A stretch of DNA of 9,939 nucleotides, taken from NCBI GenBank assembly GCA_030672375.1, contig DAOVGP010000025.1, positions 1 through 9,939 of the forward strand. The letters run 5' to 3'. The number at the start of each line of letters is the position of its first letter. The stretch's first letter is position 1. The translations under genes were made by a program, and so were the position numbers. This document shows positions 1 through 6,044 of this stretch, in pieces. The stretch comes from Candidatus Aenigmatarchaeota archaeon (lineage in GTDB: Archaea > Aenigmatarchaeota > Aenigmatarchaeia > CG10238-14). A model generated the notes under the pieces. That model was not told where the DNA came from. It did no database searches and was given only the letters and a program-made list of their open reading frames with translations.

Positions 1-827
1 GCCTTCTCTAAAACTTTCTTTATCTCTCTACCAGCATTCTTCACAGACAAAAGAACTTGACTGTCAAAGATTTTTGCTTTCTTGAAAACTTTCCTAGCCT
101 TCTCCACATCATCTTCAGGTATGTTAAGAATTATCGTGTCACCGCCAAGACTATCCTTCAATTTTTTTGGTGTATTTAATACAATAATTTTTCCATGATC
201 AATTATCGCAACTCTATCACAAACTTCATCTGCCTCTTCCATGTAGTGTGTTGTCATCATTATCGTTATTTCGTATTCTTTTTTCAACTTCAGTATGTAG
301 TCCCATACATGCTTTCTAGTCTGTGGGTCTAAACCAAGAGTAGGTTCATCTAAGAACAAAACTTTTGGGTAGTGTATCAAGCCTCTTGCTATCTCAAGTC
401 TTCTCCGCATTCCTCCAGAAAAAGTTCTCACTATAGAATTTGCCCTATCTGATAATTCAACTAATTCAAGAACTTCATCTATTCTTTTTCGTCTCTCAGA
501 TTTTGGTACGCCGTAGAGTCTAGTATGCAATTCTAGATTTTCTTTTGCAGTCAATCTATCGTCCAGACTAGTATCCTGAAACACTAAACCAATACACTTC
601 CTAACTTCATCTGGCTGTTTAATTATATCGTAATTACAAACTGTTCCTTCTCCGCTAGTAGGTCTCATCAACGTACATAACATGTTTATAGTCGTTGTTT
701 TTCCAGCTCCGTTGGGACCTAGAAAACCAAAGATTTCTCCTTTCTTGATTTCAAAATTTATTCTGTCCACTGCCCTAATTTCATTATTGAACACTTTAGT
801 TAAATTCCTGACTTCTATTATTCCCAA
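1..827 (-). CDS. ABC transporter ATP-binding protein, DrrA-type (C-terminus cut by window edge)
   Basis: About 275 codons are present and the C-terminus lies off the left edge. The ATPase signatures are intact: Walker A GPNGAGKTT (residues 37-45), Q-loop at VFQD (82-85), signature FSGGMRRR (136-143), Walker B VLFLDEP (156-162), D-loop GLDP and H-loop TTHYMEEAD (192-200). The pattern matches the daunorubicin/CcmA-type ABC-2 export ATPases, which normally energise a separate membrane permease; that partner would lie outside the window. The only standard start in frame is TTG at 827, since an in-frame TAA lies just upstream. It is preceded by AGGTG with an 8-nt spacer. The gene begins 11 nt after the COG1361-like gene, so it is probably the last visible member of the padR operon. 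Substrate cannot be inferred. Confidence 0.92.
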   Translation of the reverse strand, partial: MGIIEVRNLTKVFNNEIRAVDRINFEIKKGEIFGFLGPNGAGKTTTINMLCTLMRPTSGEGTVCNYDIIKQPDEVRKCIGLVFQDTSLDDRLTAKENLELHTRLYGVPKSERRKRIDEVLELVELSDRANSIVRTFSGGMRRRLEIARGLIHYPKVLFLDEPTLGLDPQTRKHVWDYILKLKKEYEITIMMTTHYMEEADEVCDRVAIIDHGKIIVLNTPKKLKDSLGGDTIILNIPEDDVEKARKVFKKAKIFDSQVLLSVKNAGREIKKVLEK

Positions 828-838
828 AGAAAATGCAC

Positions 839-1945
839 CTAGAAGATTTTCTTATACCACTTTTTCTTCCACATCACGTATACTACTAATATTATTGCTA
901 TAAACCAAACTGTACTTGGAATTTTGAAAGGCACGTTCCAAGCGACTGTTTCTGTTTGTTCATATTTTCTGTTGTCTGGTCCTTCGTATGAAAGTACAAG
1001 TTCTCCTGTTCCACCATTGACTAAATCAAATTTCAATGTTGTTTTTTTGTCAATCTTAACACTAGTTACATAGTCTACATCAAATACTTGTCCGTTTATC
1101 AATAGCTTTGCATTCAATGCTTTTGCCTCTGCTGTTCCTATGTTGGACAATTCAATATTAAATTTTTGTTTCTGCAAGTCAACCTCTGTTTGTATTATTT
1201 GAAGTTTGGGTTCTCCACTTACTAGTATCCCCACATCAAAACTAGTTGATATTTCATCTCCAGTTTCCTCTTGATATCCTAATGTAATAGTTCCTGTGTA
1301 TACACCATAGTCAGCATCTGAACCTACTAAAATTAAAAATTCAAAATCTTTTGTTTCCCCTGCATTAAAATCACCTATGTATACATTACCACCAGAGAAA
1401 ATTGGTTTAATGTATGCTGAATCTGATGTAAAGGTTGTAGTTGTTCTTTTTGCGTTTCCTGAGCCGACATTACTAATAGTGACTGATATGTTCTTTTGGT
1501 CCCCTGGAGTTAACATGTCACTCCCCATTTCTATCAGTTTGAAATCTGGTTTCCCCTGAACATTTACGCTAACTTCCTTGTTTAACAGGTTAGATTCATA
1601 ACTAATCTGAATAGGTATCTCATACACTGTTGAAATTGCTGACTCATCGACAAATAATTCATACTCCACAACTCTAGAACTACCGATTGGTAAAATACTT
1701 ATTTCTTTTTCTGCATCCTCTAAGAGTGTGAATGGTTTATTTGGTTTTAGTTCCAAAACCATATCTTCTATCTCTCTTGCACCTGTATTTACGATTTCTA
1801 TTGATAATTCAACATTCATTCCCGGTTCTACTGGATAAGGATTTGTATTAGCTGTACTAACACTAACACCTGTATATTCAGCACTTAGTGTAATAGCTGG
1901 TAACAAACAAATTATCACAGCAAATAAAGTAATTCTTTTTAACAT
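839..1945 (-). CDS. Secreted, C-terminally anchored COG1361-like (NEW3/CARDB-type) protein
   Basis: 368 residues. A signal peptide is visible (MLKR then a hydrophobic core, likely cleavage near LSA at 20-22). The body is all-beta with NEW3/CARDB-like phrases such as 'VEPGMNVELSIEIVNTGARE' and 'TPGDQKNISVTISNVGSGNA', suggesting several immunoglobulin-like repeats. A single membrane helix (about 344-359) is followed by a basic tail KKKWYKKIF, which puts the bulk of the protein outside the cell. The ATG at 1945 is preferred over an upstream in-frame TTG at 1960 because GGAGGT lies 7 nt before it, inside the end of the ATPase gene. The gene follows a MacB-type permease and ATPase directly. I infer that it acts as the extracytoplasmic accessory or adaptor subunit of that transporter. 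It has no MacA-like features. Confidence 0.85.
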   Translation of the reverse strand: MLKRITLFAVIICLLPAITLSAEYTGVSVSTANTNPYPVEPGMNVELSIEIVNTGAREIEDMVLELKPNKPFTLLEDAEKEISILPIGSSRVVEYELFVDESAISTVYEIPIQISYESNLLNKEVSVNVQGKPDFKLIEMGSDMLTPGDQKNISVTISNVGSGNAKRTTTTFTSDSAYIKPIFSGGNVYIGDFNAGETKDFEFLILVGSDADYGVYTGTITLGYQEETGDEISTSFDVGILVSGEPKLQIIQTEVDLQKQKFNIELSNIGTAEAKALNAKLLINGQVFDVDYVTSVKIDKKTTLKFDLVNGGTGELVLSYEGPDNRKYEQTETVAWNVPFKIPSTVWFIAIILVVYVMWKKKWYKKIF

Positions 1946-1950
1946 TTTAT

Positions 1951-2628
1951 TTACCTCCAAATTTTACCATCCTTAATATTTAATTTTCTTGAAGCGCATT
2001 TCGCTATCAAAGGATCATGAGTAATGATAACAAAGGTAAAGCCTTTCTTATTTAATTCTTCCATTAAATTGATTATTTCTTTCCCGGTTTTAGAATCAAG
2101 ATTTCCAGTAGGTTCATCTGCAAGTATAATATCTGGTTCATTTGCTAAAGCCCTTGCAAGAGAAACTCTTTGCATTTCTCCTCCAGATAACTGACTTGGT
2201 AAATGGTTTATTCTTTCTCCTAAACCAACAGAACTCAATAATTTTTTTGCTCTCTTTATAGCTTTTCTTTTTTCCACATTACAAATTCTCATTGGCATTT
2301 CAACATTTTCTAATGCTGTCAAGGAGCCTATTAGATTAAATTGTTGAAATACAAATCCAATCTTTTGACCTCTTATCAATGCCAATTCATCATCTGTTAA
2401 TCCAGATACATCTTTACCTTCAATATAAACCTTTCCAGAAGTAGGTCTATCCAAACATCCTATTATATGAAGTAACGTGCTTTTTCCAGAACCAGAAGGT
2501 CCAAATACACCGATCATTTCCTCTCTATTTACCTTCATGTCTATATCTTTCAAAACTACTAATTCATTTGGCTTTCCTTGATTGTAAACTTTCTTGACAT
2601 CCTTTACTTCTATTATCGTTTTACTCAT
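1951..2628 (-). CDS. MacB/LolD-type ABC transporter ATP-binding protein
   Basis: 225 residues, the usual length for a stand-alone LolD/MacB ATPase. It shows Walker A GPSGSGKST (43-51), Q-loop FQQFNL (94-99), signature LSGGEMQR (147-154), Walker B IILADEP (167-173) followed by TGNLD, and H-loop ITHD (about 202-205). These are the family hallmarks of type VII (mechanotransmission) ABC systems, in which ATP hydrolysis drives periplasmic or extracellular conformational change and not classical translocation. The start ATG at 2628 overlaps the 3' end of the permease gene by 8 nt, and the gene ends 5 nt before the COG1361-like ATG, so translational coupling is likely. Substrate unknown; roles in the family include export of peptides, lipoproteins or toxins. 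Confidence 0.95.
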   Translation of the reverse strand: MSKTIIEVKDVKKVYNQGKPNELVVLKDIDMKVNREEMIGVFGPSGSGKSTLLHIIGCLDRPTSGKVYIEGKDVSGLTDDELALIRGQKIGFVFQQFNLIGSLTALENVEMPMRICNVEKRKAIKRAKKLLSSVGLGERINHLPSQLSGGEMQRVSLARALANEPDIILADEPTGNLDSKTGKEIINLMEELNKKGFTFVIITHDPLIAKCASRKLNIKDGKIWR

Positions 2629-3760
2629 ATCTTATCGCCTCTATAGGATCTAACTTAGAAGCTTTCCAGGCTGGATAGAACCCACCCAACAAACCTAAAA
2701 GCACGGCAAATATTAAACTTCCAATTGCTAAACTTGGAGTTACTGTTGCACTTTCCAATGCACTACTTATAAATCTCAATGAATAAGCCCCTAAAGAACC
2801 TAGAATTACACCCGCCAAACCGCCGAAGAAGGTTATTATAACAGATTCAGTTAAAATCTGTTGTAATATACAATTATTAGTTGCACCTACTGCTTTCATT
2901 ATTCCTATCTCTCTTTTCCTCTCCATTATTGACATAATCATTGTATTTAATACACCCAATCCTCCTACTATTGCAGAAATACCTGCTATTCCAAATGTAA
3001 AAATTTGAATTTGATCTATGACACTAGAAATTGTAATTGCAACGTCTTCTGTTGATAAAGCAGTGACACCTTCTATATTTTCATTAATATAATCTGTAAT
3101 TTCTTCAACATCATCTAAATCTTCAGGATAAACAATAATTCCAGAATATTCTTCAGTATCAAGAAGATCAAGAGCAGTTTCTATGGGTATCAAAACTCCA
3201 TTATCAAGACCAGGATCGCCAATTTTTTTGTAAACTCCCACAATTACAAAATTTTCTTCTTTGAGTTCAATAGTATCTCCTACTCCAATATCTAGATCTT
3301 GTGCTAAACTATATCCAATAGTAGCTGAATAAGCATCTCCACCTTCTAAAGTTTCTCCATCATCAAGTTCTGCACTTTCTGTAACAAGTAATTCTTCGTT
3401 TTCAGGATCTACTCCATTAATGAAAAGATCTGGCTGCCCAAATTGTTGATCTCCATCCAAATAAGCAATATCCATTACAAATCTAGCTGATTCTTTTATT
3501 CCACCCACATCTTCTATTTCTTGTATTTTCTCTTCTGAAAGACTACTACTTGCCATTGCGAGAAAAAGAGGCTGATCCGATTCTTCATAGACATAGATTA
3601 AGCCAGCAGCCATTTCCAAAGCTTCTGATATCTGGATTCTAAGACCTTCTGATACTGATCCTAATGCAACTATAGCAGTAATACCTATAACAATTCCAAA
3701 TGTAGTAAGAAAAGATCTTGTTTTAGATCTCATTATACTTTTCAAAGCAAGATCTAACAA
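2621..3760 (-). CDS. MacB/FtsX-family ABC transporter permease
   Basis: 379 residues with the standard four-helix MacB layout: TM1 about 17-37, a large extracytoplasmic domain about 38-250 rich in Asp/Glu, then TM2 about 251-278, TM3 about 302-330 and TM4 about 343-362. The cytoplasmic motif ERKREIGIMKAVGA (280-293) and the C-terminal PAWKASKLDPIEAIRYE are typical of FtsX-domain permeases. The start is TTG at 3760. It keeps the conserved amphipathic N-terminus LALKSIMRSKTRSFL and has GGAGG 9 nt upstream inside the padR gene. An ATG at 3765 is out of frame and stops after three codons. The TTG follows the padR stop by one base. The partner ATPase overlaps its 3' end. Confidence 0.95.
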   Translation of the reverse strand: MLDLALKSIMRSKTRSFLTTFGIVIGITAIVALGSVSEGLRIQISEALEMAAGLIYVYEESDQPLFLAMASSSLSEEKIQEIEDVGGIKESARFVMDIAYLDGDQQFGQPDLFINGVDPENEELLVTESAELDDGETLEGGDAYSATIGYSLAQDLDIGVGDTIELKEENFVIVGVYKKIGDPGLDNGVLIPIETALDLLDTEEYSGIIVYPEDLDDVEEITDYINENIEGVTALSTEDVAITISSVIDQIQIFTFGIAGISAIVGGLGVLNTMIMSIMERKREIGIMKAVGATNNCILQQILTESVIITFFGGLAGVILGSLGAYSLRFISSALESATVTPSLAIGSLIFAVLLGLLGGFYPAWKASKLDPIEAIRYE

Positions 3761-3761
3761 T

Positions 3762-4298
3762 TCATTCAGCCTCCAATTCTTTAAGTCTTTTGAAATTATC
3801 TTTGATTATTTTGTTCAACTTTTTTTGTTTAGATTTATTTTTAGTAATCTTCATAATTAAGTTTCTGGATTTTATCAAGGAGTTCCTTATTCCAACAGGT
3901 AGAAGAAAGAAATTATCTACTCGAGTTTTTTCATGTCCTTTCATTAATCCTCTCAATTCGGGTTCATCGATTCCAAAGATTTGACCCATTGTTCTGATAT
4001 GATTACAAAATTTATTTCTCATTTCTTCCACTTCTTTTTCAATTTTGTTAGATAGAGTTCTCCCTTCTTTCGTGAGTTTGTAAGAAATCTTTTTTTTATC
4101 TTTCGATTTGACTTCAGCAATCAATCCCCTTTCTTTAAGTTGATGTAAAGTTGGATATATTGCCCCAGGGCTAGGTTCCCAACCCATTTCTTTTTCTAAG
4201 CATTTCATAATATTATAACCATGCTTTGAACCAGTTTTGAGTTGTTTTAAGATACAAACTGTCAAAAACCCACGGGGTACTAGTTTATGGATCTTCAT
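3762..4298 (-). CDS. PadR-family transcriptional repressor (operon autoregulator)
   Basis: 178 residues. The N-terminal winged helix-turn-helix carries the family signature: KHGYNIMKCLEKEMGW (25-40), then SPGAIYPTLHQLKERGLI (43-60), then a wing containing KKKISYKLTKEGR. A helical C-terminal region with a lysine-rich end (about 150-178) is the usual dimerisation part of PadR proteins, somewhat longer than minimal members. It is the first gene of the ABC operon, separated from the permease start by one base. There is no SD before the ATG at 4298, and the TATA-like box lies 30-40 nt upstream, so the transcript is probably leaderless or nearly so. Tandem palindromes between the TATA box and ATG suggest that it represses its own operon, probably relieved by a ligand related to the exported compound. 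Confidence 0.93.
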   Translation of the reverse strand: MKIHKLVPRGFLTVCILKQLKTGSKHGYNIMKCLEKEMGWEPSPGAIYPTLHQLKERGLIAEVKSKDKKKISYKLTKEGRTLSNKIEKEVEEMRNKFCNHIRTMGQIFGIDEPELRGLMKGHEKTRVDNFFLLPVGIRNSLIKSRNLIMKITKNKSKQKKLNKIIKDNFKRLKELEAE

Positions 4299-4329
4299 TA
4301 TATCGGAATTGATATATCGGCACCGATAT
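4299..4329 (-). promoter_or_regulatory. Tandem PadR-type operator upstream of padR
   Basis: Two overlapping 16-bp palindromes. The downstream-facing one at 4314-4329 is perfect outside its 2-bp centre (ATATCGG-CA-CCGATAT). The second at 4300-4315 is imperfect (ATATCGG-AA-TTGATAT). Both fit ATAT-N8-ATAT, close to the ATGT-N8-ACAT operator described for PadR proteins, and they are stepped by 14 bp. The block lies between the TATA-like box and the padR ATG, where bound repressor would occlude transcription initiation. That it is bound by the adjacent PadR is inference. Confidence 0.75.
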
Positions 4330-4338
4330 TTAAATATT
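4328..4338 (-). promoter_or_regulatory. TATA-like box for the padR operon
   Basis: On the minus strand this reads AAATATTTAAA, abutting the operator palindromes. It centres about 35 nt before the padR ATG. With the usual archaeal spacing of roughly 25 nt, transcription would start only a few bases before the start codon, in keeping with the lack of an SD. Confidence 0.5.
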
Positions 4339-4372
4339 TGCCATTAAAAAGTATCAGAAATTTAAAAGAATG

Positions 4373-4394
4373 AAAAAAACAAAAAAAAACAAAA
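4373..4394 (-). terminator. T-tract terminator after the histone-fold gene
   Basis: On the minus strand this is a run of T4-G-T9-G-T7, beginning 20 nt past the stop codon of the histone-fold gene. Archaeal RNA polymerase terminates at oligo-T in the non-template strand without needing a hairpin. It would insulate that gene from the padR operon promoter immediately downstream. Confidence 0.6.
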
Positions 4395-4413
4395 TATTCT
4401 TATTTTTTAGGAT

Positions 4414-4581
4414 TTAACAATCTCTTGCTTTCAATGTCTTTCTTCCGTTTGCCGCAGCTCTTTCAGCAGCTTTCTTTACCAAAGCAGCAACGTCAGCATC
4501 CAATGCCTTTAGGTAATCCTCGCCGACATTACAGTGTCCCTTCATCATTTGTCTTATTGCGCTCTTAACGATTAATGCCAT
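4414..4581 (-). CDS. Small histone-fold protein (55 aa) lacking helix 3
   Basis: Encodes a 55-residue protein starting MALIVKSAIRQMM and ending GRKTLKARDC. Against archaeal histones, the helix 1 region (about 3-14), long helix 2 (about 21-44, alanine/lysine-rich with KKAAERAAANG) and loop 2 motif GRKTLKARD (45-54) align well with the HMf-type ending '...GRKTIKAEDIELA'. The protein stops where helix 3 would begin. Similar short NF-YB/DUF1931-like proteins occur in archaea, so this is probably the natural length and not a truncation. GGGTGA lies 8 nt before ATG 4581, a good SD. It probably binds DNA or pairs with another histone-fold protein; the missing helix 3 argues against classical nucleosome-like stacking. 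It is a single-gene unit with its own promoter and terminator. Confidence 0.85.
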   Translation of the reverse strand: MALIVKSAIRQMMKGHCNVGEDYLKALDADVAALVKKAAERAAANGRKTLKARDC

Positions 4582-4616
4582 TCTATTTTTCACCCCCTAT
4601 TTTTAACATTTTAAAA

Positions 4617-4628
4617 CCCCTAAAGGGG
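4617..4628 (-). promoter_or_regulatory. Leader hairpin CCCC-TTTA-GGGG before the histone-fold gene
   Basis: A 4-bp G/C stem with a TTTA loop, extendable by A-T pairs on both sides, stands 36 nt before the ATG of the histone-fold gene. It is the only strong G/C clamp in a very AT-rich leader. Its CCCC could alternatively pair with the GGGGG of the SD region at about 4592-4596, which would hide the ribosome binding site. A regulatory role is inference. Confidence 0.4.
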
Positions 4629-4659
4629 CTTAATTTTATACTAATTATACAAATATATG

Positions 4660-4686
4660 CCTTTAAAAAGCTTTGCTTTTTCAAGG
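4660..4686. repeat. 27-bp inverted repeat between the HypA-like and histone-fold genes
   Basis: Two 12-nt arms (CCTTTAAAAAGC and GCTTTTTCAAGG) with one mismatch flank a TTT centre. On the minus strand it includes GCTTTTTAAAGG, which could serve as a TATA-like element for the histone-fold gene about 80-90 nt downstream. It also lies about 83 nt past the HypA-like stop, so it could be a 3' hairpin of that transcript. Sequence alone does not decide between operator, promoter element and RNA hairpin. Confidence 0.5.
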
Positions 4687-4768
4687 GTTTTAGGTATGTT
4701 TAGACTCATTCTATAAAACAGGGAGAAAAACATCAAAATAACAATGGATTTGAGGTTTTTAACCAAGA

Positions 4769-5158
4769 CTATATTACTTCTATTTCTTTACCAACAATAA
4801 TTCTACCTTTCTTCTTGTTACAACTAGGACACAGTATTCTTATGGCATTTTCAGGGTCAGAAATCCTAGCTTTACCAGTATACCCACAACCACACTTAAT
4901 TTCAATAGGTATCTGTTGTACTGTAGCTCTCACAGGAACTTGATAATGATTTAGCATTTGCTTCAACAAAAGTTCAAATTCCTTTATCTTATGTGAATCA
5001 GGTACTTTTATGGTGAAATTTTTCCTTCCGTTCTTAGACCATTCAATCATGATTTTTTCAATGGTTTGTGTAACGTATTTCACTTCATGAGCCAGAAAAC
5101 CACCTGAAAAATTTATCAGATTTAAAGGAATCGAATACAAAATCAAAAATCCATTCAT
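4769..5158 (-). CDS. HypA-like zinc-ribbon protein (start uncertain; probably begins near 5095)
   Basis: 129 residues as the longest reading frame. From about residue 22 it resembles HypA/HybF nickel metallochaperones: AHEVKYVTQTIEKIM recalls the family N-terminus MHE(L)S.., where the His binds nickel. The zinc part has C89-G-C91 and C110-PS-C113, and the end VGKEIEVI recalls HypA's GxEL.IxxIEVE. The first cysteine pair is C-x-C where the family has C-x2-C. Residues 1-21 are hydrophobic and not HypA-like. A TATA-like box at 5172-5183 predicts transcription start near 5149-5153, after the ATG at 5158. An SD-like AGGTGG (5100-5105) precedes a CTG at 5095 that would give M-A-H-E. No hydrogenase gene is visible nearby. 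Identification is moderate; another zinc-ribbon family is possible. Confidence 0.55.
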   Translation of the reverse strand: MNGFLILYSIPLNLINFSGGFLAHEVKYVTQTIEKIMIEWSKNGRKNFTIKVPDSHKIKEFELLLKQMLNHYQVPVRATVQQIPIEIKCGCGYTGKARISDPENAIRILCPSCNKKKGRIIVGKEIEVI

Positions 5159-5171
5159 ACCACAAGGTCAT

Positions 5172-5183
5172 TTTATATATATG
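5172..5183 (-). promoter_or_regulatory. TATA-like box of the HypA-like gene
   Basis: Minus strand CATATATATAAA, the best TATA match upstream of the gene. Its edge is only 13 nt from the ATG at 5158, too close for that codon to be transcribed with normal archaeal spacing. This favours a downstream start. Confidence 0.5.
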
Positions 5184-5211
5184 TGATTTTCTGATTATAA
5201 AACTTATTTAA

Positions 5212-5326
5212 TGTCGGGAGCGGGATTTGAACCCGCGATCTCTGCGATGCACCTTAATCATCTGATATCATAGCTCATTCAACTAAGTTTATGAGCGCAG
5301 CGCTTTAACCGCTAAGCCACCCCGAC
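5212..5326 (-). tRNA. tRNA with anticodon CAT (Met, or Ile with modified C34), intron-containing
   Basis: The cloverleaf is clear on the minus strand. The acceptor GTCGGGG pairs with TCCCGAC, with A73 and no encoded CCA. The D-arm is GCTT/AAGC with GG in the loop, and the anticodon stem is CTGCG/CGCAG. The variable region is 5 nt and the T-arm GCGGG-TTCAAAT-CCCGC. The anticodon loop begins CTCATA, giving anticodon CAT at 5291-5293. Removing 42 nt gives a 73-nt mature molecule. G1-C72 argues against the initiator, whose first pair in archaea is typically A1-U72. Elongator Met versus Ile(CAT) cannot be separated here. It lies between the HypA-like gene and adenylate kinase on the same strand. 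Confidence 0.93.
5248..5289 (-). other. tRNA intron, about 42 nt, anticodon loop
   Basis: Inserted after position 37, the usual archaeal site. Its own helix CTTAGTTG/TGATTAAG (8 bp including wobbles) forms the inner stem. A strict 4-bp central bulge-helix-bulge helix is not found. The best is a 3-bp CAT/GTG helix between the anticodon and the intron 3' end, flanked by AAA and CAT bulges, so this is a relaxed motif. The exact cut could shift by one base, giving a mature loop of CTCATAA or CTCATAT. Confidence 0.8.
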
Positions 5327-5360
5327 CTACTTTATAGAATTAAAGATTCAACATTTAAAT

Positions 5361-5948
5361 TTATTCGAATATTTTCACAATTTCTTCAGCATTCATTTTG
5401 TTATGCTCGAAATCATATTTTTCTGGTTCATCTCTCCTCAAGATTTTAACAATGCATCCAGTCAATTCAGAACAAGCAAAAGCATAATATCTCTGTATAT
5501 TCTGTTCCATTTCTATTCCATCTAGGGTTAAGGATGCAGATCTTTTTCTGCCTATAGCTTTGATATCCTTTTGTCTCCTAAAAAGTATGAATTCTGGCTT
5601 GTACTCCATGACAACGATAACGTCAGGATTAATTCTTTTCAATGCAATTTCAGGAAGACCAGGGAAATAACCTTCAGTCTTTGTGAAGAACAAGTTAGTG
5701 TCTATTATAACGTTCTTGTGTTTTTTTATTTCATCGGAAATCATATTGAAAGTTTCTTGTTGTATTTTTTTGTGATCTTCTTTGCTAACACTCTTATCAC
5801 CTTCATCTCTTTTCAAGCCTAATTTTTCAAACGCCTTTTCAAAATAATTACCTACAGTTATCACTTTAATGTCAGGTTTTTTTCCAAGAACGAACTTTAT
5901 TGCAGTAGACTTGCCAGCACCCTTTACACCAGAAACAACTATTTTCAT
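5361..5948 (-). CDS. adkA: Archaeal-type adenylate kinase
   Basis: 195 residues, typical of archaeal AdkA (about 190). It catalyses ATP + AMP = 2 ADP in the cytoplasm. The P-loop is GVKGAGKST (7-15). The family-diagnostic stretch VIIDTNLFFTKTEGYFPGLPE (80-100) matches the conserved 'VDTH..I.TP.GYLPGLP' region. NPDVIVVME (107-115), the RR of ILFRRQKD, and LTGCIVKIL near the C-terminus also fit. ATG 5948 is preceded by AAGGTGA with a 4-nt spacer, confirming the start. Where most AdkA have His in the DTH segment, this one has Asn (DTN). It is transcribed toward the CAT tRNA gene 34 bp away and may be cotranscribed with it. Confidence 0.9.
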   Translation of the reverse strand: MKIVVSGVKGAGKSTAIKFVLGKKPDIKVITVGNYFEKAFEKLGLKRDEGDKSVSKEDHKKIQQETFNMISDEIKKHKNVIIDTNLFFTKTEGYFPGLPEIALKRINPDVIVVMEYKPEFILFRRQKDIKAIGRKRSASLTLDGIEMEQNIQRYYAFACSELTGCIVKILRRDEPEKYDFEHNKMNAEEIVKIFE

Positions 5949-6044
5949 CCCATCACCTTAACCTCTATATTTTATTTTTAAATTTTATAAAAAGATGGGC
6001 CTACTAATCTGTAGAAAATGGAAGAAAAAAAGATGTCAATTAGA

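Noticed and set aside
682..903. Plus-strand open frame of 73 codons
   Set aside because: Antisense to the ABC ATPase and to the end of the COG1361-like gene.
4373..4394. CRISPR or other repeat array in the A-rich stretch
   Set aside because: It is a simple homopolymer-like tract with no repeat-spacer order; no CRISPR array, insertion sequence or transposase was seen anywhere in the window.
4769..5158. Archaeal translation factor aIF2-beta as identity for the zinc-ribbon gene
   Set aside because: Size and a C-terminal zinc site first suggested it, but the aIF2-beta core sequence is absent and the HE..., CPSC..., GKEIEV pattern fits HypA better.
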